DNA from: Streptomyces caniscabiei
GTDB lineage: Bacteria > Actinomycetota > Actinomycetes > Streptomycetales > Streptomycetaceae
Length of the DNA stretch: 64,000 nucleotides
NCBI RefSeq assembly: GCF_014930365.1
Contig: NZ_JABXWI010000025.1
Coordinates: 1 to 64,000, forward strand
Direction: 5' to 3'
Shown: positions 1-8,829 of the stretch, piece after piece
How positions within the stretch are numbered: position 1 is the first letter of the stretch
How the letters are laid out: every line of letters begins with the position of its first letter
Program-made: the position numbers and the translations under genes
The notes under the pieces: model-generated
Told to the model about the DNA's origin: nothing
What the model saw: the letters and a program-made list of their open reading frames with translations, nothing else
Database searches by the model: none

Positions 1-2
1 GA

Positions 3-794
3 TGGCCGACGGCCGCGCCCGCCGGCGGCTCCGCGCCCACCCCCGGCCCGGCCGCCCCCGCGCCCCCGGCGTACGCCCAGCCCGGTCCTCCCGCGGCGGC
101 CCAGGTCCCGACCGCCGCCTACAACCCCGCCCCCGGCGGACCCGACCCCCGCACGCTCTGGCCCAACATCCTGGAGACGGTGAAGAACCGCCGCCGCTTC
201 ACCTGGATCCTGCTCAGCCAGAACGCGCACGTCGCCGGTTTCGACGGCACCACCCTGCAGATCGGCTTCGTCAACGCGGGCGCCCGTGACAACTTCGCGA
301 GCAGCGGCAGCGAGGACGTCCTGCGCGCGGCCCTGGCCGAGCAGTTCAACGTCCACTGGAAGATCGAGGCCGTCATCGACGCCTCCGGCGGCTCGGTCGC
401 CCCGCCAACCCCCGGCGGCTACGGTTCTCCCGCCCCGTCCGCAGGTGGTTACGGAGGCGGCGGCTACGGAGGCGGCGGCGCGGGCGCCGGTGGCTACGGC
501 GGTGGCGGCACCGGCGGCGGCTACGGCGGCTCCCCGGCCCAGGCCTCCCACCCCGGCCCGCCCCAGGCACCGGCCCCCACCTCCCCGGGCACGGCCGCGC
601 CCCACCAGTCGACGCCGACCGCCCGGCCCACCGCCCCCGCACCACCCCCGGCCCCCGAGCCCCCGCCGGTCTCCCCCGAGGACGACATCCCCGAGGACGA
701 CGACCCCGACCTCGACGAATCCGCCCTCTCCGGCCACGAACTGATCGTGCGCGAGCTGGGCGCGACGGTGGTCGAGGAGATCGTGAACGAGTAG
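3..794 (+). CDS. dnaX: DNA polymerase III subunit gamma/tau, C-terminal part
   Basis: This is the 3' end of a gene that begins before the window; the frame is open from base 3. DnaX is the clamp-loader subunit that joins the replicative polymerase to the sliding-clamp loader. Visible here is a Pro/Ala-rich linker, then a folded segment starting near 'DPRTLWPNILETVKNRRRF' and including 'TWILLSQNA', the tau C-terminal type of domain found in actinobacterial DnaX. After it come a Gly/Tyr-rich tract (GGYGGGG type), a Pro-rich stretch, an acidic patch (PEDDIPEDDDPDLDE) and a conserved end 'GHELIVRELGATVVEEIVNE'. The ATPase domain lies outside the window, so the name rests on the C-terminal pattern and on purD following it. 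Confidence 0.9.
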   Translation, partial: WPTAAPAGGSAPTPGPAAPAPPAYAQPGPPAAAQVPTAAYNPAPGGPDPRTLWPNILETVKNRRRFTWILLSQNAHVAGFDGTTLQIGFVNAGARDNFASSGSEDVLRAALAEQFNVHWKIEAVIDASGGSVAPPTPGGYGSPAPSAGGYGGGGYGGGGAGAGGYGGGGTGGGYGGSPAQASHPGPPQAPAPTSPGTAAPHQSTPTARPTAPAPPPAPEPPPVSPEDDIPEDDDPDLDESALSGHELIVRELGATVVEEIVNE

Positions 795-834
795 CGGGGG
801 GGCGCGCCGGAGGGCGAGGACACGCCGGGGCGTG

Positions 835-892
835 CTGTGCTGGGACGTCCTGTGCTGGGACGTCCTGCGCCGGGACGTGCACGCCGGGACGG
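835..892. repeat. 15-bp tandem repeat, about four units
   Basis: Between dnaX and purD, units start at 835, 850, 865 and 880. The first two are identical (CTGTGCTGGGACGTC); the third and fourth drift at a few positions and the fourth is two bases short. No function is apparent. It lies about 110 bp upstream of the purD start, in the space where a purD promoter would be expected. Confidence 0.75.
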
Positions 893-1001
893 CAACGCAG
901 GGCGTGGGGCACCCCCGTTCGTGCGATCCGACAAACTCCCGCCGTCCCACCCTTCGGAAGCCCCCACAAAGCCCCCCACCCCCTCCGGCTAGGCTGGCCC
1001 C

Positions 1002-2255
1002 GTGAAGGTCCTCGTCATTGGTACCGGTGCTCGTGAGCACGCGCTGTGCCGTTCGCTGTCCCTCGACCCCGATGTCACCGCACTCCACTGCGCCCCCGGC
1101 AACGCGGGCACCGCGGAGGTGGCCGAGTCGCACTCGGTCGACGCACTGGACGGCGCCGCCGTGGCCGCCCTGGCCACGCGGCTGGAGGCCGACCTCGTGG
1201 TCGTCGGGCCGGAGGCCCCGCTGGTCGCGGGTGTCGCCGACGCCGTGCGCGAGGCGGGCATCCCGGTGTTCGGTCCGTCCGGCGAGGCCGCGCAGCTGGA
1301 GGGCTCCAAGGCCTTCGCCAAGGAGGTCATGGCCGGGGCCGGCGTACCCACCGCGCGGTCGTACGTCTGCACCACGGCCGAGGAGATCGACGAGGCCCTG
1401 GACGCCTTCGGCGCGCCGTACGTCGTGAAGGACGACGGCCTCGCGGCCGGCAAGGGCGTCGTCGTGACGGCGGACCTCGCCCAGGCCCGCGAGCACGCGC
1501 TCGCCTGCGGCCGGGTCGTCATCGAGGAGTTCCTGGACGGCCCCGAGGTCTCCCTCTTCGCGATCACCGACGGCGTGACCGTCGTCCCCCTCCAGCCCGC
1601 GCAGGACTTCAAGCGCGCGCTCGACGGCGACGAGGGCCCCAACACCGGCGGCATGGGCGCGTACTCCCCGCTCCCGTGGGCCGATCCGAAGCTGGTCGAC
1701 GAGGTCCTGGAGACCGTGCTCCAGCCCACCGTCGACGAGATGCGCCGCCGCGGCACGCCGTTCTCCGGCCTGCTCTACGCGGGGCTGGCGATCACCGGTC
1801 GAGGCGTACGGGTGATCGAGTTCAACGCCCGGTTCGGCGATCCGGAGACCCAGGTCGTCCTCGCCCGCCTCAAGACCCCGCTGGCCGGTGTCCTGCTCGC
1901 CGCCGCCAACGGCACCCTCGGCGACCTCGAACCCCTGCGCTGGAGCGGCGACGCGGCCGTCACCGTGGTCGTGGCCTCGCACAACTACCCCGGCACACCG
2001 CGCACCGGCGACCCCATCACCGGCCTCGACGAGGTTGCCACGGTGGACGCCCCGCACGCGTACGTCCTGCACGCCGGCACCAAGCGCGCCGGCGACGACA
2101 TCGTCAGCGCCGGCGGCCGCGTCCTCTCCGTCACGGCCACCGGCAAGGACCTCACCCAGGCCCGCGACCGTGCCTACACCGCCGTGGCCCGCATCGGCCT
2201 GGACGGCTCCCAGCACCGTTCGGACATCGCGGCGAAGGCGGCGTCCGAGGCCTGA
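1002..2255 (+). CDS. purD: phosphoribosylamine--glycine ligase
   Basis: PurD joins 5-phosphoribosylamine and glycine with ATP to give GAR, the second step of purine synthesis, in the cytoplasm. The 417-residue length is normal for the family. The N-terminus 'MKVLVIGTGAREHAL' is the family's nucleotide-binding start (usually GxGGREHAL; here GTGAREHAL). ATP-grasp features follow: 'EGSKAFAKE', 'VVKDDGLAAGKGV', 'NTGGMGAYSP' and 'VIEFNARFGDPETQ', which carries the metal ligands. The GTG at 1002 is chosen because it gives the conserved start exactly. It is a single gene, with repeats upstream and about 360 nt of non-coding DNA downstream, and is read in the same direction as the other pur genes. 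Confidence 0.97.
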   Translation: MKVLVIGTGAREHALCRSLSLDPDVTALHCAPGNAGTAEVAESHSVDALDGAAVAALATRLEADLVVVGPEAPLVAGVADAVREAGIPVFGPSGEAAQLEGSKAFAKEVMAGAGVPTARSYVCTTAEEIDEALDAFGAPYVVKDDGLAAGKGVVVTADLAQAREHALACGRVVIEEFLDGPEVSLFAITDGVTVVPLQPAQDFKRALDGDEGPNTGGMGAYSPLPWADPKLVDEVLETVLQPTVDEMRRRGTPFSGLLYAGLAITGRGVRVIEFNARFGDPETQVVLARLKTPLAGVLLAAANGTLGDLEPLRWSGDAAVTVVVASHNYPGTPRTGDPITGLDEVATVDAPHAYVLHAGTKRAGDDIVSAGGRVLSVTATGKDLTQARDRAYTAVARIGLDGSQHRSDIAAKAASEA

Positions 2256-2517
2256 CCGTCCGGCTCGGGCCCGACCGGCTGAGGGTCGCGCGACACCGCG
2301 ACCCGCACGCCCATCCTCACGCAACCGAACACAACCGCCCCGTTCGCGACATCCGCATACGAAGCCTCATCAACGGGTACGAACCCCAGGCCCCGGAATC
2401 CCTCGGAGACCCCAGGAAACCCCTGGAGAATCCATCGGAATCCGGGGCCCCATCCTTGCCCAGCGTCATTCACCTCTCCCCAAAGCCATTCCATCGAGTG
2501 AGCGATGGTCCATCCGG
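2256..2517. other. non-coding gap after purD
   Basis: I see no gene here. A short GC-rich imperfect hairpin follows the purD stop, consistent with a weak terminator. The rest is moderate in GC for this genome and leads into the promoter-like sequence at 2518-2546. Confidence 0.5.
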
Positions 2518-2546
2518 CTGACGACGGCCGGACCCCCAACTAGGGT
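2518..2546 (+). promoter_or_regulatory. candidate vegetative promoter
   Basis: A -35-like CTGACG (2518-2523) and a -10-like TAGGGT (2541-2546) are separated by exactly 17 nt. It faces the small open frame at 2616 and the membrane-protein gene at 2717, giving a predicted leader of about 60 nt before 2616. The call rests on hexamer match and spacing only. Confidence 0.5.
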
Positions 2547-2615
2547 GCGGCGCAAGCATTCCGGCACTTGGCCCACCGGCATTGCGATGTCAGTGGTGGG
2601 TGCCACAGTGGGGGA

Positions 2616-2720
2616 GTGAGCAACGTCAGGGCATCCGGCGGCGACCACTTCGACGAGAAGTCGTCGAGGTCGTCGCGGTGTGCGCCACACGGGACAGCAG
2701 GGGGTGACGTCGGGTCGTGA
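2616..2720 (+). CDS. possible 34-residue leader peptide
   Basis: A GTG-started frame of 34 codons with a purine-rich GGGGGA just upstream. Its TGA overlaps the GTG start of the next gene (GTGA at 2717-2720), the layout typical of translational coupling in this genome. The product (begins MSNVRASGGDHFDEKSSRSS) is polar, with no recognisable domain. It may be a real small protein, a coupling leader for the membrane protein, or chance; the coupling geometry is the main support. Confidence 0.35.
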   Translation: MSNVRASGGDHFDEKSSRSSRCAPHGTAGGDVGS

Positions 2721-5086
2721 CCGGTATGGCAGGTGGTGAGGAGGCGGGCGCGCAGGCCGCGCGTTCCCGGGCCCTCGCCGTGCTGCGGGTCCGCAGCAGG
2801 GCGCTGGCCGTGGCATTGCTCCCCGCGGCGGTCGCCGTCGTCCTGCTGGCCGGCGGGGCGACCGGTCATCTGACCGGCCCGGGCTGGTCCATGGCGAGCT
2901 GGATCATGTCCGGCATCGCCGTCGTCGTGCTCCTCGCCGCCGTCGGCATCGCGCTCGTCGTCGCCCGCGCCCGGCCCGCCGTGAGCCCCACGGTCTCGAT
3001 CACCGAGCAGGCGGCTCCCGATCTCTACCGCCTGGTCCGGGATCTGGCGGACCGTCTCGACGTCCCGCCCCCTTCCGCGATAGCGCTCACCCCGGACTGC
3101 GACAGCTGGCTGGAGGACCGCACCCACCCGTCCCACAGCTCGCCCGACCCCCGTTCGGAGACCGCCGGGTCCGGCTCGGCCGACAGCGGCACCGGCGCCG
3201 CGGGCACCGACCGGGCCGACGAGATGACGGACGCCCGAGGTTCAGCCCCCGGCGCCCCCGGCGCCCCCGGCGCCCCCGGCGCCCCCGGCGCCCCCGGCGC
3301 GCACTCGGGTCCGCGGTCGGGCCTGCCGTCCGGTCTTCAGTCAGGTCCGCGATCAGGCGCACCCTCGGGCGTGGAGCCCGGCTTCGCCGCTTCCCGTCGG
3401 CATCGCCCGCCCACCGCCCCGGTGCTCGTCATCGGTTCGCCCTTCCTGTGGTGGATGCGGGTCGGGGAGCTACGAGCGGTGCTGGCACCGGTCGTCGCCG
3501 GTACGGGACCGTCGGCGCACCCGGACATAGCCGCGGCCCGCCGTTTCGTACGCGGGCTGGACGCGGCCGTGGCCGTCTCCTCGTCGCCGACACACGGCCC
3601 GCTCGTCCGTTCGGTGCTGGCCGGGGTCGGCTGGGTCACCCGGCTGCTCCTGCGCGGCTGCCGCGTGCACGCGGCCGAGATGGAGCGCGGGGTCGCCGCC
3701 GCGGCGGCCGAGCGTGCACAGGCTGTGGACTACGGTCTGCGGATCGTCGCCCAGGAGCAGGTCGGCCTGGCCTACGCGGGCTGGGACCGCCTCCTCACCC
3801 GGGTCGCGCTGCCTGCCTGGCGGATGGGCCGCTGGCCGTCCCGCCTGGACGCGGGTGTCGTCGCCGCGCTGACCGAGCTGTCCCGGCGCGACCGCCTCGC
3901 CGAGGGCTTCGCCTCCCGGCTCGGCGAGCGCCCCGCCTGCGACCTCCTCGAAGAGCCCGGCACGGTCGACGAGGCCGCGTCCCTCCTCGCCGCCCGCCTC
4001 TTCCACGGCGGCCCGGCCGAGTCCGGCGCCGACTGGTCCCCGGTCGACTGGCACGAGTACCCGGACGAGGTCGTCGACCGCAAGTGGCGCACCGACGCGG
4101 CTCGCCTCCACCGCGTCCTCGACACGTTGGGCGCCCGCCACACCCCGAGCGACCCGGCCCCGGACCCCACCGGCCCGGCCCCCGGCGGCCCCACCCTCTC
4201 CCGGGTCCTGAACCATCTGACGACATCGACGACCCCGACGACCCCGACGACCCCGGCCCCGACCGAAGCCGCCGCGCACGAGCGGCATCACGGAAGCCCC
4301 GCCGACCACGAGCCGCACACCACAGCGCCCGACGAAGAGCCGCCCGCCCCGCCCACTGCCACCGGGCACACCGCCGACGGCGACTGGTCCACCGAAGGCC
4401 CCCGCACCGACCGCCGATACGAACACAACCTCTCCCAGGAACCGGACCGACACCACATATCCCATCCCGGCGACGGCGACGGCGACGGCTACCGCGTCCG
4501 CGACGGCGAGGGCGACCGCGACGGCGAGGGCGACCGCCCCAGCGCCGCTGCCACCCCCAACGCCAACGGCGACTTCGGTGCCGGCCTCAGGGCCAGCGAC
4601 AGCGTCGGTATCCACATCGACATCGACATCGATCCCGGACTCGCTGAAGACGACGACGAACCCGGTCTCGCCAACGCCCGGTCCGCAGGTCTGGCCGCCG
4701 CGCTGACCGCGGAGTTGGCGCGGGAGGAGGCCGCGGCCCCGGCTGCCGTGTCCACCGCGGCCGGCGGAGTCGAGGCGCAGGGACCGGATCGGGCGCTGTG
4801 GGACGACGGACTGCTGCCGCTGTTCCCGATGCAGCCGCCCCGCACGGGCCGTGAGCTGCTGGCGGAGCACGTCACGGCGATGGTCTGCTGCGCGGCGATG
4901 GACACAGCCGGCGCGGCCCCGGGTCTGGACTGGCTGGACGGCCCCTCCCTCCTCGTCGACGGCGAACGAGCGGCCGACCTCGCCCCCAGGGTCCTGACCC
5001 TTGTGGAGGACGGCGACCCCGCCCCCCTCCGCGACTGGCTCCGCCGCCTCGGCGTCCGCCCGGAGAAACCGGTCCGCCTGGTCTGA
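2717..5086 (+). CDS. membrane protein with a degenerate M48-peptidase-like region
   Basis: 789 residues. Two membrane helices lie near residues 30-48 and 62-84. Next comes a segment reading like the region after the helices in M48 peptidases (TEQAAPDLYRLVRDLADRL), then 'PVLVIGSPFLWWMRVGELRA'. In active M48 enzymes the equivalent of the following residues is 'VLAHELGH'; here it is 'VLAPVVAG', so the HExxH zinc motif is missing and the protein should not be a peptidase. The middle and C-terminal parts are long Pro/Thr/Asp-rich low-complexity stretches broken by helical blocks. A collagen-like Gly-Ala-Pro run lies near residues 178-195. The GTG start is chosen by overlap with the small frame upstream. 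The M48 relationship is inference from pattern; the function is unknown. Confidence 0.8.
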   Translation: MTGMAGGEEAGAQAARSRALAVLRVRSRALAVALLPAAVAVVLLAGGATGHLTGPGWSMASWIMSGIAVVVLLAAVGIALVVARARPAVSPTVSITEQAAPDLYRLVRDLADRLDVPPPSAIALTPDCDSWLEDRTHPSHSSPDPRSETAGSGSADSGTGAAGTDRADEMTDARGSAPGAPGAPGAPGAPGAPGAHSGPRSGLPSGLQSGPRSGAPSGVEPGFAASRRHRPPTAPVLVIGSPFLWWMRVGELRAVLAPVVAGTGPSAHPDIAAARRFVRGLDAAVAVSSSPTHGPLVRSVLAGVGWVTRLLLRGCRVHAAEMERGVAAAAAERAQAVDYGLRIVAQEQVGLAYAGWDRLLTRVALPAWRMGRWPSRLDAGVVAALTELSRRDRLAEGFASRLGERPACDLLEEPGTVDEAASLLAARLFHGGPAESGADWSPVDWHEYPDEVVDRKWRTDAARLHRVLDTLGARHTPSDPAPDPTGPAPGGPTLSRVLNHLTTSTTPTTPTTPAPTEAAAHERHHGSPADHEPHTTAPDEEPPAPPTATGHTADGDWSTEGPRTDRRYEHNLSQEPDRHHISHPGDGDGDGYRVRDGEGDRDGEGDRPSAAATPNANGDFGAGLRASDSVGIHIDIDIDPGLAEDDDEPGLANARSAGLAAALTAELAREEAAAPAAVSTAAGGVEAQGPDRALWDDGLLPLFPMQPPRTGRELLAEHVTAMVCCAAMDTAGAAPGLDWLDGPSLLVDGERAADLAPRVLTLVEDGDPAPLRDWLRRLGVRPEKPVRLV
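3251..3300 (+). repeat. 9-bp tandem repeat encoding Gly-Ala-Pro
   Basis: Five perfect copies of GGCGCCCCC plus a partial sixth, inside the membrane-protein gene. Each copy encodes Gly-Ala-Pro. Such perfect runs are prone to slippage in whole-codon steps, so this tract is likely to vary in length between strains. Confidence 0.9.
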
Positions 5087-5503
5087 GCACGGCCCCGCCA
5101 CCACCCACGGCCGCCAGCTGACCCCAACCCACGGCCGAAACTCACCCCAACCCACGGCCGAAACTCACCCCAGCCCACGGTGGCCAACTCACCCCCACCC
5201 AGCCCGCGCCAACGCCCGCCGGCCCCGCCCAATGTCCCCCCACCCGACCCAGAACTAACGCCCCAAAGTTCCCACCCACGGGACCCCCCACCCGCCCAGC
5301 CCGAGGAACCCACCCGCCCCACCTGCGGGATCACACCTCACCCCTCCACCCCACCCAACTCCCCACCCGGAGCCAGCTGTTCCACTCTCGCCAATTAGCA
5401 ACGAACGGTGACGGAGCGCGTGCGTAATGTGATGTGCTGGGACCGATCGCGTACATAGCAAGGGCTTGCGAAAGCTCGCGGGGGACGAAGGAGGGGACCC
5501 TTC
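5087..5503. other. non-coding gap with tandem repeats
   Basis: No credible gene. The first part holds the C-rich tandem repeat at 5104-5196. The second part, before the 5504 gene, is richer in A/T and probably holds its promoter. A strong ribosome-binding site (GAAGGAGG) lies about 10 nt before the ATG. Confidence 0.6.
5104..5196. repeat. 23-24 bp tandem repeat, four units
   Basis: Units begin at 5104, 5128, 5151 and 5174, each opening with CCCACGG and holding a variant of CCGAAACTCACCCCA. The two middle units are nearly identical and the outer ones have drifted. No coding potential or hairpin was noticed; probably a minisatellite. Confidence 0.8.
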
Positions 5504-7027
5504 ATGGGCTCGGAGCACACCATCCGCCGTTGGGAGTCGGGCGCACTCGCCCACGCCGTGACGGACCCCTTCGGCCAGGGCCCCGTTCCCTGGCTACGGG
5601 GCAATGTGACGTACTTCGACGACACGGGCCACGTGGTCCCGTGGTACGTGGAGCCGGGCCCGCCGGAGCCCGACCCGCCGGCCAAAGGCGGCCGCACGGG
5701 CACGCGAGCCCGCGTGCCCGCCCCCCGCACCGCACCGGGCGGCCCCCGCTCCGCCGACGACGTGCGCCGCCAGATCAAGGGCTTCACCGCGACCGGCGCC
5801 GCCGCCCCCGGCGAATCCATCGACTTCCACATCACCGTCGACCCGCCCCAGGAGTTCGGCGTCGACATCTACCGCATCGGCCACTACAGCGGCGACGGCG
5901 CGGCCAAGATCACCACCAGCCCCCGCCTCTCCGGCATCGTCCAGCCCCCGCCCCTCACGGCCGACCGCACCGTCTCCTGCCACCACTGGTGGCTCTCCTG
6001 GCGCCTGCAGATCCCGGCCTACTGGAACGTCGGCGCGTACGTGGCGGTCCTGACCACCGCCGACGGCTACCGCTCGCATGTGCCGTTCACCATCCGCGAC
6101 GACCGCCAGGCCGACCTGCTGCTCCTGCTCCCGGACATCACCTGGCAGGCGTACAACCTGTATCCGGAGGACGGCCGCACCGGCGCCAGCCTCTACCACG
6201 CCTGGGACGAGAACGGCCGGCTGCTCGGCGAGTCCGACGCGGCGACGACCGTCTCCTTCGACCGCCCGTACGCCGGTGCCGGCCTCCCCCTGCACGTCGG
6301 CCACGCCTACGACTTCATCCGCTGGGCCGAGCGCTACGGCTACGACCTCGCCTACGCCGACGCCCGCGACCTGCACTCCGGCCGCGTCGACCCCACCCGC
6401 TACCGGGGCCTGGTCTTCCCGGGCCACGACGAGTACTGGTCGCCGCAGATGCGCCGCACGGCCGAGCTCGCCCGGGACGGCGGCACCTCGCTCGTCTTCC
6501 TCTCCTCCAACACCATGTACTGGCAGGTGGAGCTGGGCCCGTCCCCGTCCGGAGCCCCCGACCGCCTCCTCACCTGCCGAAAACGCCGGGGCCCCGGCAA
6601 ACCCGCACTGTGGCGCGAAATCGACCGCCCCGAGCAGCAGTTGATGGGCATCCAGTACGAAGGCCGGGTCCCCGACCCCCACCCCCTGGTCGTGCGCAAC
6701 GCCGACCACTGGCTCTGGGACGCGACCGGCGCCCACGAGAACGACGAGCTGGACGGCATGGTCGCCGGCGAGGCCGACCGCTACTTCCCGCGCACACCGC
6801 TCCCCGAGCACCAGGGCCGCATCCTCCTCGCCCACTCCCCGTACCGGGACGCCCATGACGTCGTCCGGCACCAGGAGACCTCCCTGTACCGGGCCCCCTC
6901 CGGCGCCTGGGTCTTCGCATCCGGAACGTTCGCATGGTCCCCGGCCCTGGACCGACCGGGCCACGTCGACACCCGCGTCCAGCGAGCCACCGCCAACCTC
7001 CTGGACCGCATCTGCAAACGTGACTGA
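5504..7027 (+). CDS. N,N-dimethylformamidase beta-subunit-like protein
   Basis: 507 residues, similar to the C-terminal domain of the large subunit of N,N-dimethylformamidase. Family-like blocks are 'IDFHITVDPPQEFGVDIYRI', 'LLLLLPDITWQAYNLY', 'SFDRPYAG', 'RGLVFPGHDEYWSPQMR' and 'VFLSSNTMYWQVE'. In characterised DMFases this domain binds iron and hydrolyses formamides. Homologues are widespread in actinobacteria without known substrates, so the activity here is uncertain. No signal peptide or membrane helix is visible. An internal Arg/Pro-rich insert (near residues 52-80) separates the N-terminal strand region from the main domain. It sits alone between a repeat-rich gap and purC. Confidence 0.75.
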   Translation: MGSEHTIRRWESGALAHAVTDPFGQGPVPWLRGNVTYFDDTGHVVPWYVEPGPPEPDPPAKGGRTGTRARVPAPRTAPGGPRSADDVRRQIKGFTATGAAAPGESIDFHITVDPPQEFGVDIYRIGHYSGDGAAKITTSPRLSGIVQPPPLTADRTVSCHHWWLSWRLQIPAYWNVGAYVAVLTTADGYRSHVPFTIRDDRQADLLLLLPDITWQAYNLYPEDGRTGASLYHAWDENGRLLGESDAATTVSFDRPYAGAGLPLHVGHAYDFIRWAERYGYDLAYADARDLHSGRVDPTRYRGLVFPGHDEYWSPQMRRTAELARDGGTSLVFLSSNTMYWQVELGPSPSGAPDRLLTCRKRRGPGKPALWREIDRPEQQLMGIQYEGRVPDPHPLVVRNADHWLWDATGAHENDELDGMVAGEADRYFPRTPLPEHQGRILLAHSPYRDAHDVVRHQETSLYRAPSGAWVFASGTFAWSPALDRPGHVDTRVQRATANLLDRICKRD

Positions 7028-7136
7028 GTCCCGTATCGAGTCCCGCGCCGACCCTCGTCGGGGCGACCCCTGGGCAAGACCGGTCGCCCCCGTACGGGAG
7101 AATCGAGCCACTTGGACATCACCACGGGGAGGAACC

Positions 7137-8036
7137 GTGTCCGGATTCGTAGAAAAGCCCGAGCCGATCCAGGTTCCGGGCCTGGTGCATCTGCACACCG
7201 GCAAGGTGCGCGAGCTGTACCAGAACGAGGCGGGCGACCTCGTGATGGTCGCCAGCGATCGAACGTCCGCGTTCGACTGGGTGCTGCCGACGGAGATCCC
7301 CGACAAGGGACGCGTCCTCACGCAGCTGTCGCTCTGGTGGTTCGACCAGCTCGCCGACCTGGTCCCCAACCACGTCCTGAGCACCGAACTCCCGCCGGGC
7401 GCCCCCGCCGACTGGGCGGGCCGCACCCTCATCTGCAAGTCGCTCACCATGGTCCCGGTCGAGGCCGTCGCCCGCGGCTATCTCACCGGCTCGGGCCTGC
7501 TGGAGTACAACGACTCCCGTACGGTCTGCGGTCTCGCCCTCCCTGAGGGCCTGGTCGACGGCTCGGAGCTGCCGGCGCCCATCTTCACCCCGGCCACCAA
7601 GGCCGCCGTCGGCGAGCATGACGAGAACGTCTCGTACGAGGAGGTCGCCCGCCAGGTCGGCGCCGAGACCGCCGCCCAGCTGCGCCAGACGACCCTTGCC
7701 GTGTACAGCCGGGCCCGGGACATCGCCCGTGACCGGGGGATCATCCTGGCCGACACCAAGTTCGAGTTCGGCTACGAGGGAGACACTCTCGTCCTCGCCG
7801 ACGAGGTCCTCACCCCTGACTCCTCCCGCTTCTGGCCGGCCGACCTCTGGGAGCCGGGCCACGCCCAGCCGTCCTACGACAAGCAGTTCGTCCGCGACTG
7901 GCTGACCTCCGAGGTCTCCGGCTGGGACCGCAAGAGCGAGCAGCCCCCGCCGCCGCTGCCCGAGGAGATCGTCGCCGCGACCCGCGCCAAGTACGTGGAG
8001 GCGTACGAGCGGCTGACGGGCACGAGCTGGTCGTAG
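7137..8036 (+). CDS. purC: SAICAR synthase
   Basis: PurC ligates aspartate to CAIR with ATP in the eighth step of purine synthesis. 299 residues, normal for actinobacteria. Motifs: 'LHTGKVRELYQ' (glycine-rich ATP loop), 'VASDRTSAFDW', 'VEAVARGYLTGSG' and 'ILADTKFEFGY'. The GTG at 7137 is preferred: it follows a strong site (GGGGAGGAACC) and gives the usual short N-terminal extension before 'VPGLVHLHTGK'. It is separated from the other pur genes by several kilobases and is followed by a perfect hairpin terminator. Confidence 0.97.
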   Translation: MSGFVEKPEPIQVPGLVHLHTGKVRELYQNEAGDLVMVASDRTSAFDWVLPTEIPDKGRVLTQLSLWWFDQLADLVPNHVLSTELPPGAPADWAGRTLICKSLTMVPVEAVARGYLTGSGLLEYNDSRTVCGLALPEGLVDGSELPAPIFTPATKAAVGEHDENVSYEEVARQVGAETAAQLRQTTLAVYSRARDIARDRGIILADTKFEFGYEGDTLVLADEVLTPDSSRFWPADLWEPGHAQPSYDKQFVRDWLTSEVSGWDRKSEQPPPPLPEEIVAATRAKYVEAYERLTGTSWS

Positions 8037-8050
8037 AGCCGTAGGACGCG

Positions 8051-8085
8051 AAGAAGGCCCCGGTCCAGTGGACCGGGGCCTTCTT
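8051..8085. terminator. perfect 16-bp hairpin, probably bidirectional
   Basis: Arms 8051-8066 and 8070-8085 are fully complementary with a 3-nt loop, and TTT follows on the plus strand. It closes purC from the left and tRNA-Gly from the right. A near copy lies at 12294-12322 beside the second tRNA-Gly copy. Confidence 0.85.
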
Positions 8086-8100
8086 TCGATCTATCTCACG

Positions 8101-8173
8101 AGCGGACGACCAGGTTCGAACTGGCGACCTCAACCTTGGCAAGGTTGCGCTCTACCAACTGAGCTACGTCCGC
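8101..8173 (-). tRNA. tRNA-Gly(GCC), copy 1
   Basis: 73 nt read on the minus strand. The acceptor stem GCGGACG/CGTCCGC is fully paired, the anticodon loop TTGCCAA sits on a CAACC/GGTTG stem, the T-loop is normal and the discriminator is U. CCA is not encoded. The gene body is identical to the copy at 12332-12404. Confidence 0.97.
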
Positions 8174-8196
8174 GCTGCGCCGTGGCGCGAGGCCTA

Positions 8197-8829
8197 CTAT
8201 ACCCAACCTCGCTCCCGGGCGAGCCGCACCGCCGCGTGCCGGTTCTCCACGCCGAGCTTGGAGACGGCCGAGGACAGATAGTTCCGGACGGTCCCCTGGG
8301 ACAGCGCGGCCCGCTCGGCGATCTCCGCGACGGGCGCCCCGTCGGCGGCGAATTCGAGCACCTCGGCCTCCCGCGCGGTCAACGGCGAGTCCCCGGAGGA
8401 GATCGCGTCGGCGGCCAACTCCGGGTCCACATAACGGTTCCCCGCGTGTACGGTCCGGATGATCTCCGCGAGCCGCTGCGCGCTGACGGTCTTCGGGACG
8501 AACCCGCGCACACCCGCTTCAAGCGCCCGCTTCAGATGTCCCGGCCGGCCATGACCGGTCACGATCAGCACGCGGCAGCCCGGCAGTTCGGCCCGCAGAG
8601 ATGTGGCGACCCTCACACCGTCCGCACCCGGCATCTGCAGATCCAGCACCGCGACATCCGGTTCGTGCGCCCGCGCCATCGCCAGCGCCTCCGGCCCGCT
8701 CGCCGCCTGCGCGACCACCACCAGATCGTCCTCCAGCGCCAGCAACGCGGCCAGCGCCCCCCGGATCAGATGCTCGTCGTCGGCGAGCAACAGCCGTACC
8801 CGCCGCCCCGCCTCCCGTACGTCGGTCAT
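8197..8829 (-). CDS. NarL/LuxR-family response regulator
   Basis: 210 residues. A receiver domain occupies about residues 10-125: an acidic pocket in 'LLLADDEHLIRGAL', the phosphorylatable Asp in 'VAVLDLQMPGADG', the T/S switch in 'VLIVTGHG' and the Lys in 'GFVPKTVS'. A LuxR-type helix-turn-helix follows, from 'LTAREAEVLEFAADG' to 'GTVRNYLSSAVSKLG'. It is the last gene of a four-gene operon (ATPase, permease, kinase, regulator) and its ATG overlaps the kinase stop by 4 nt. It probably controls the ABC transporter genes, by analogy with DesK/DesR-type systems; the signal is unknown. Confidence 0.93.
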   Translation of the reverse strand: MTDVREAGRRVRLLLADDEHLIRGALAALLALEDDLVVVAQAASGPEALAMARAHEPDVAVLDLQMPGADGVRVATSLRAELPGCRVLIVTGHGRPGHLKRALEAGVRGFVPKTVSAQRLAEIIRTVHAGNRYVDPELAADAISSGDSPLTAREAEVLEFAADGAPVAEIAERAALSQGTVRNYLSSAVSKLGVENRHAAVRLARERGWV

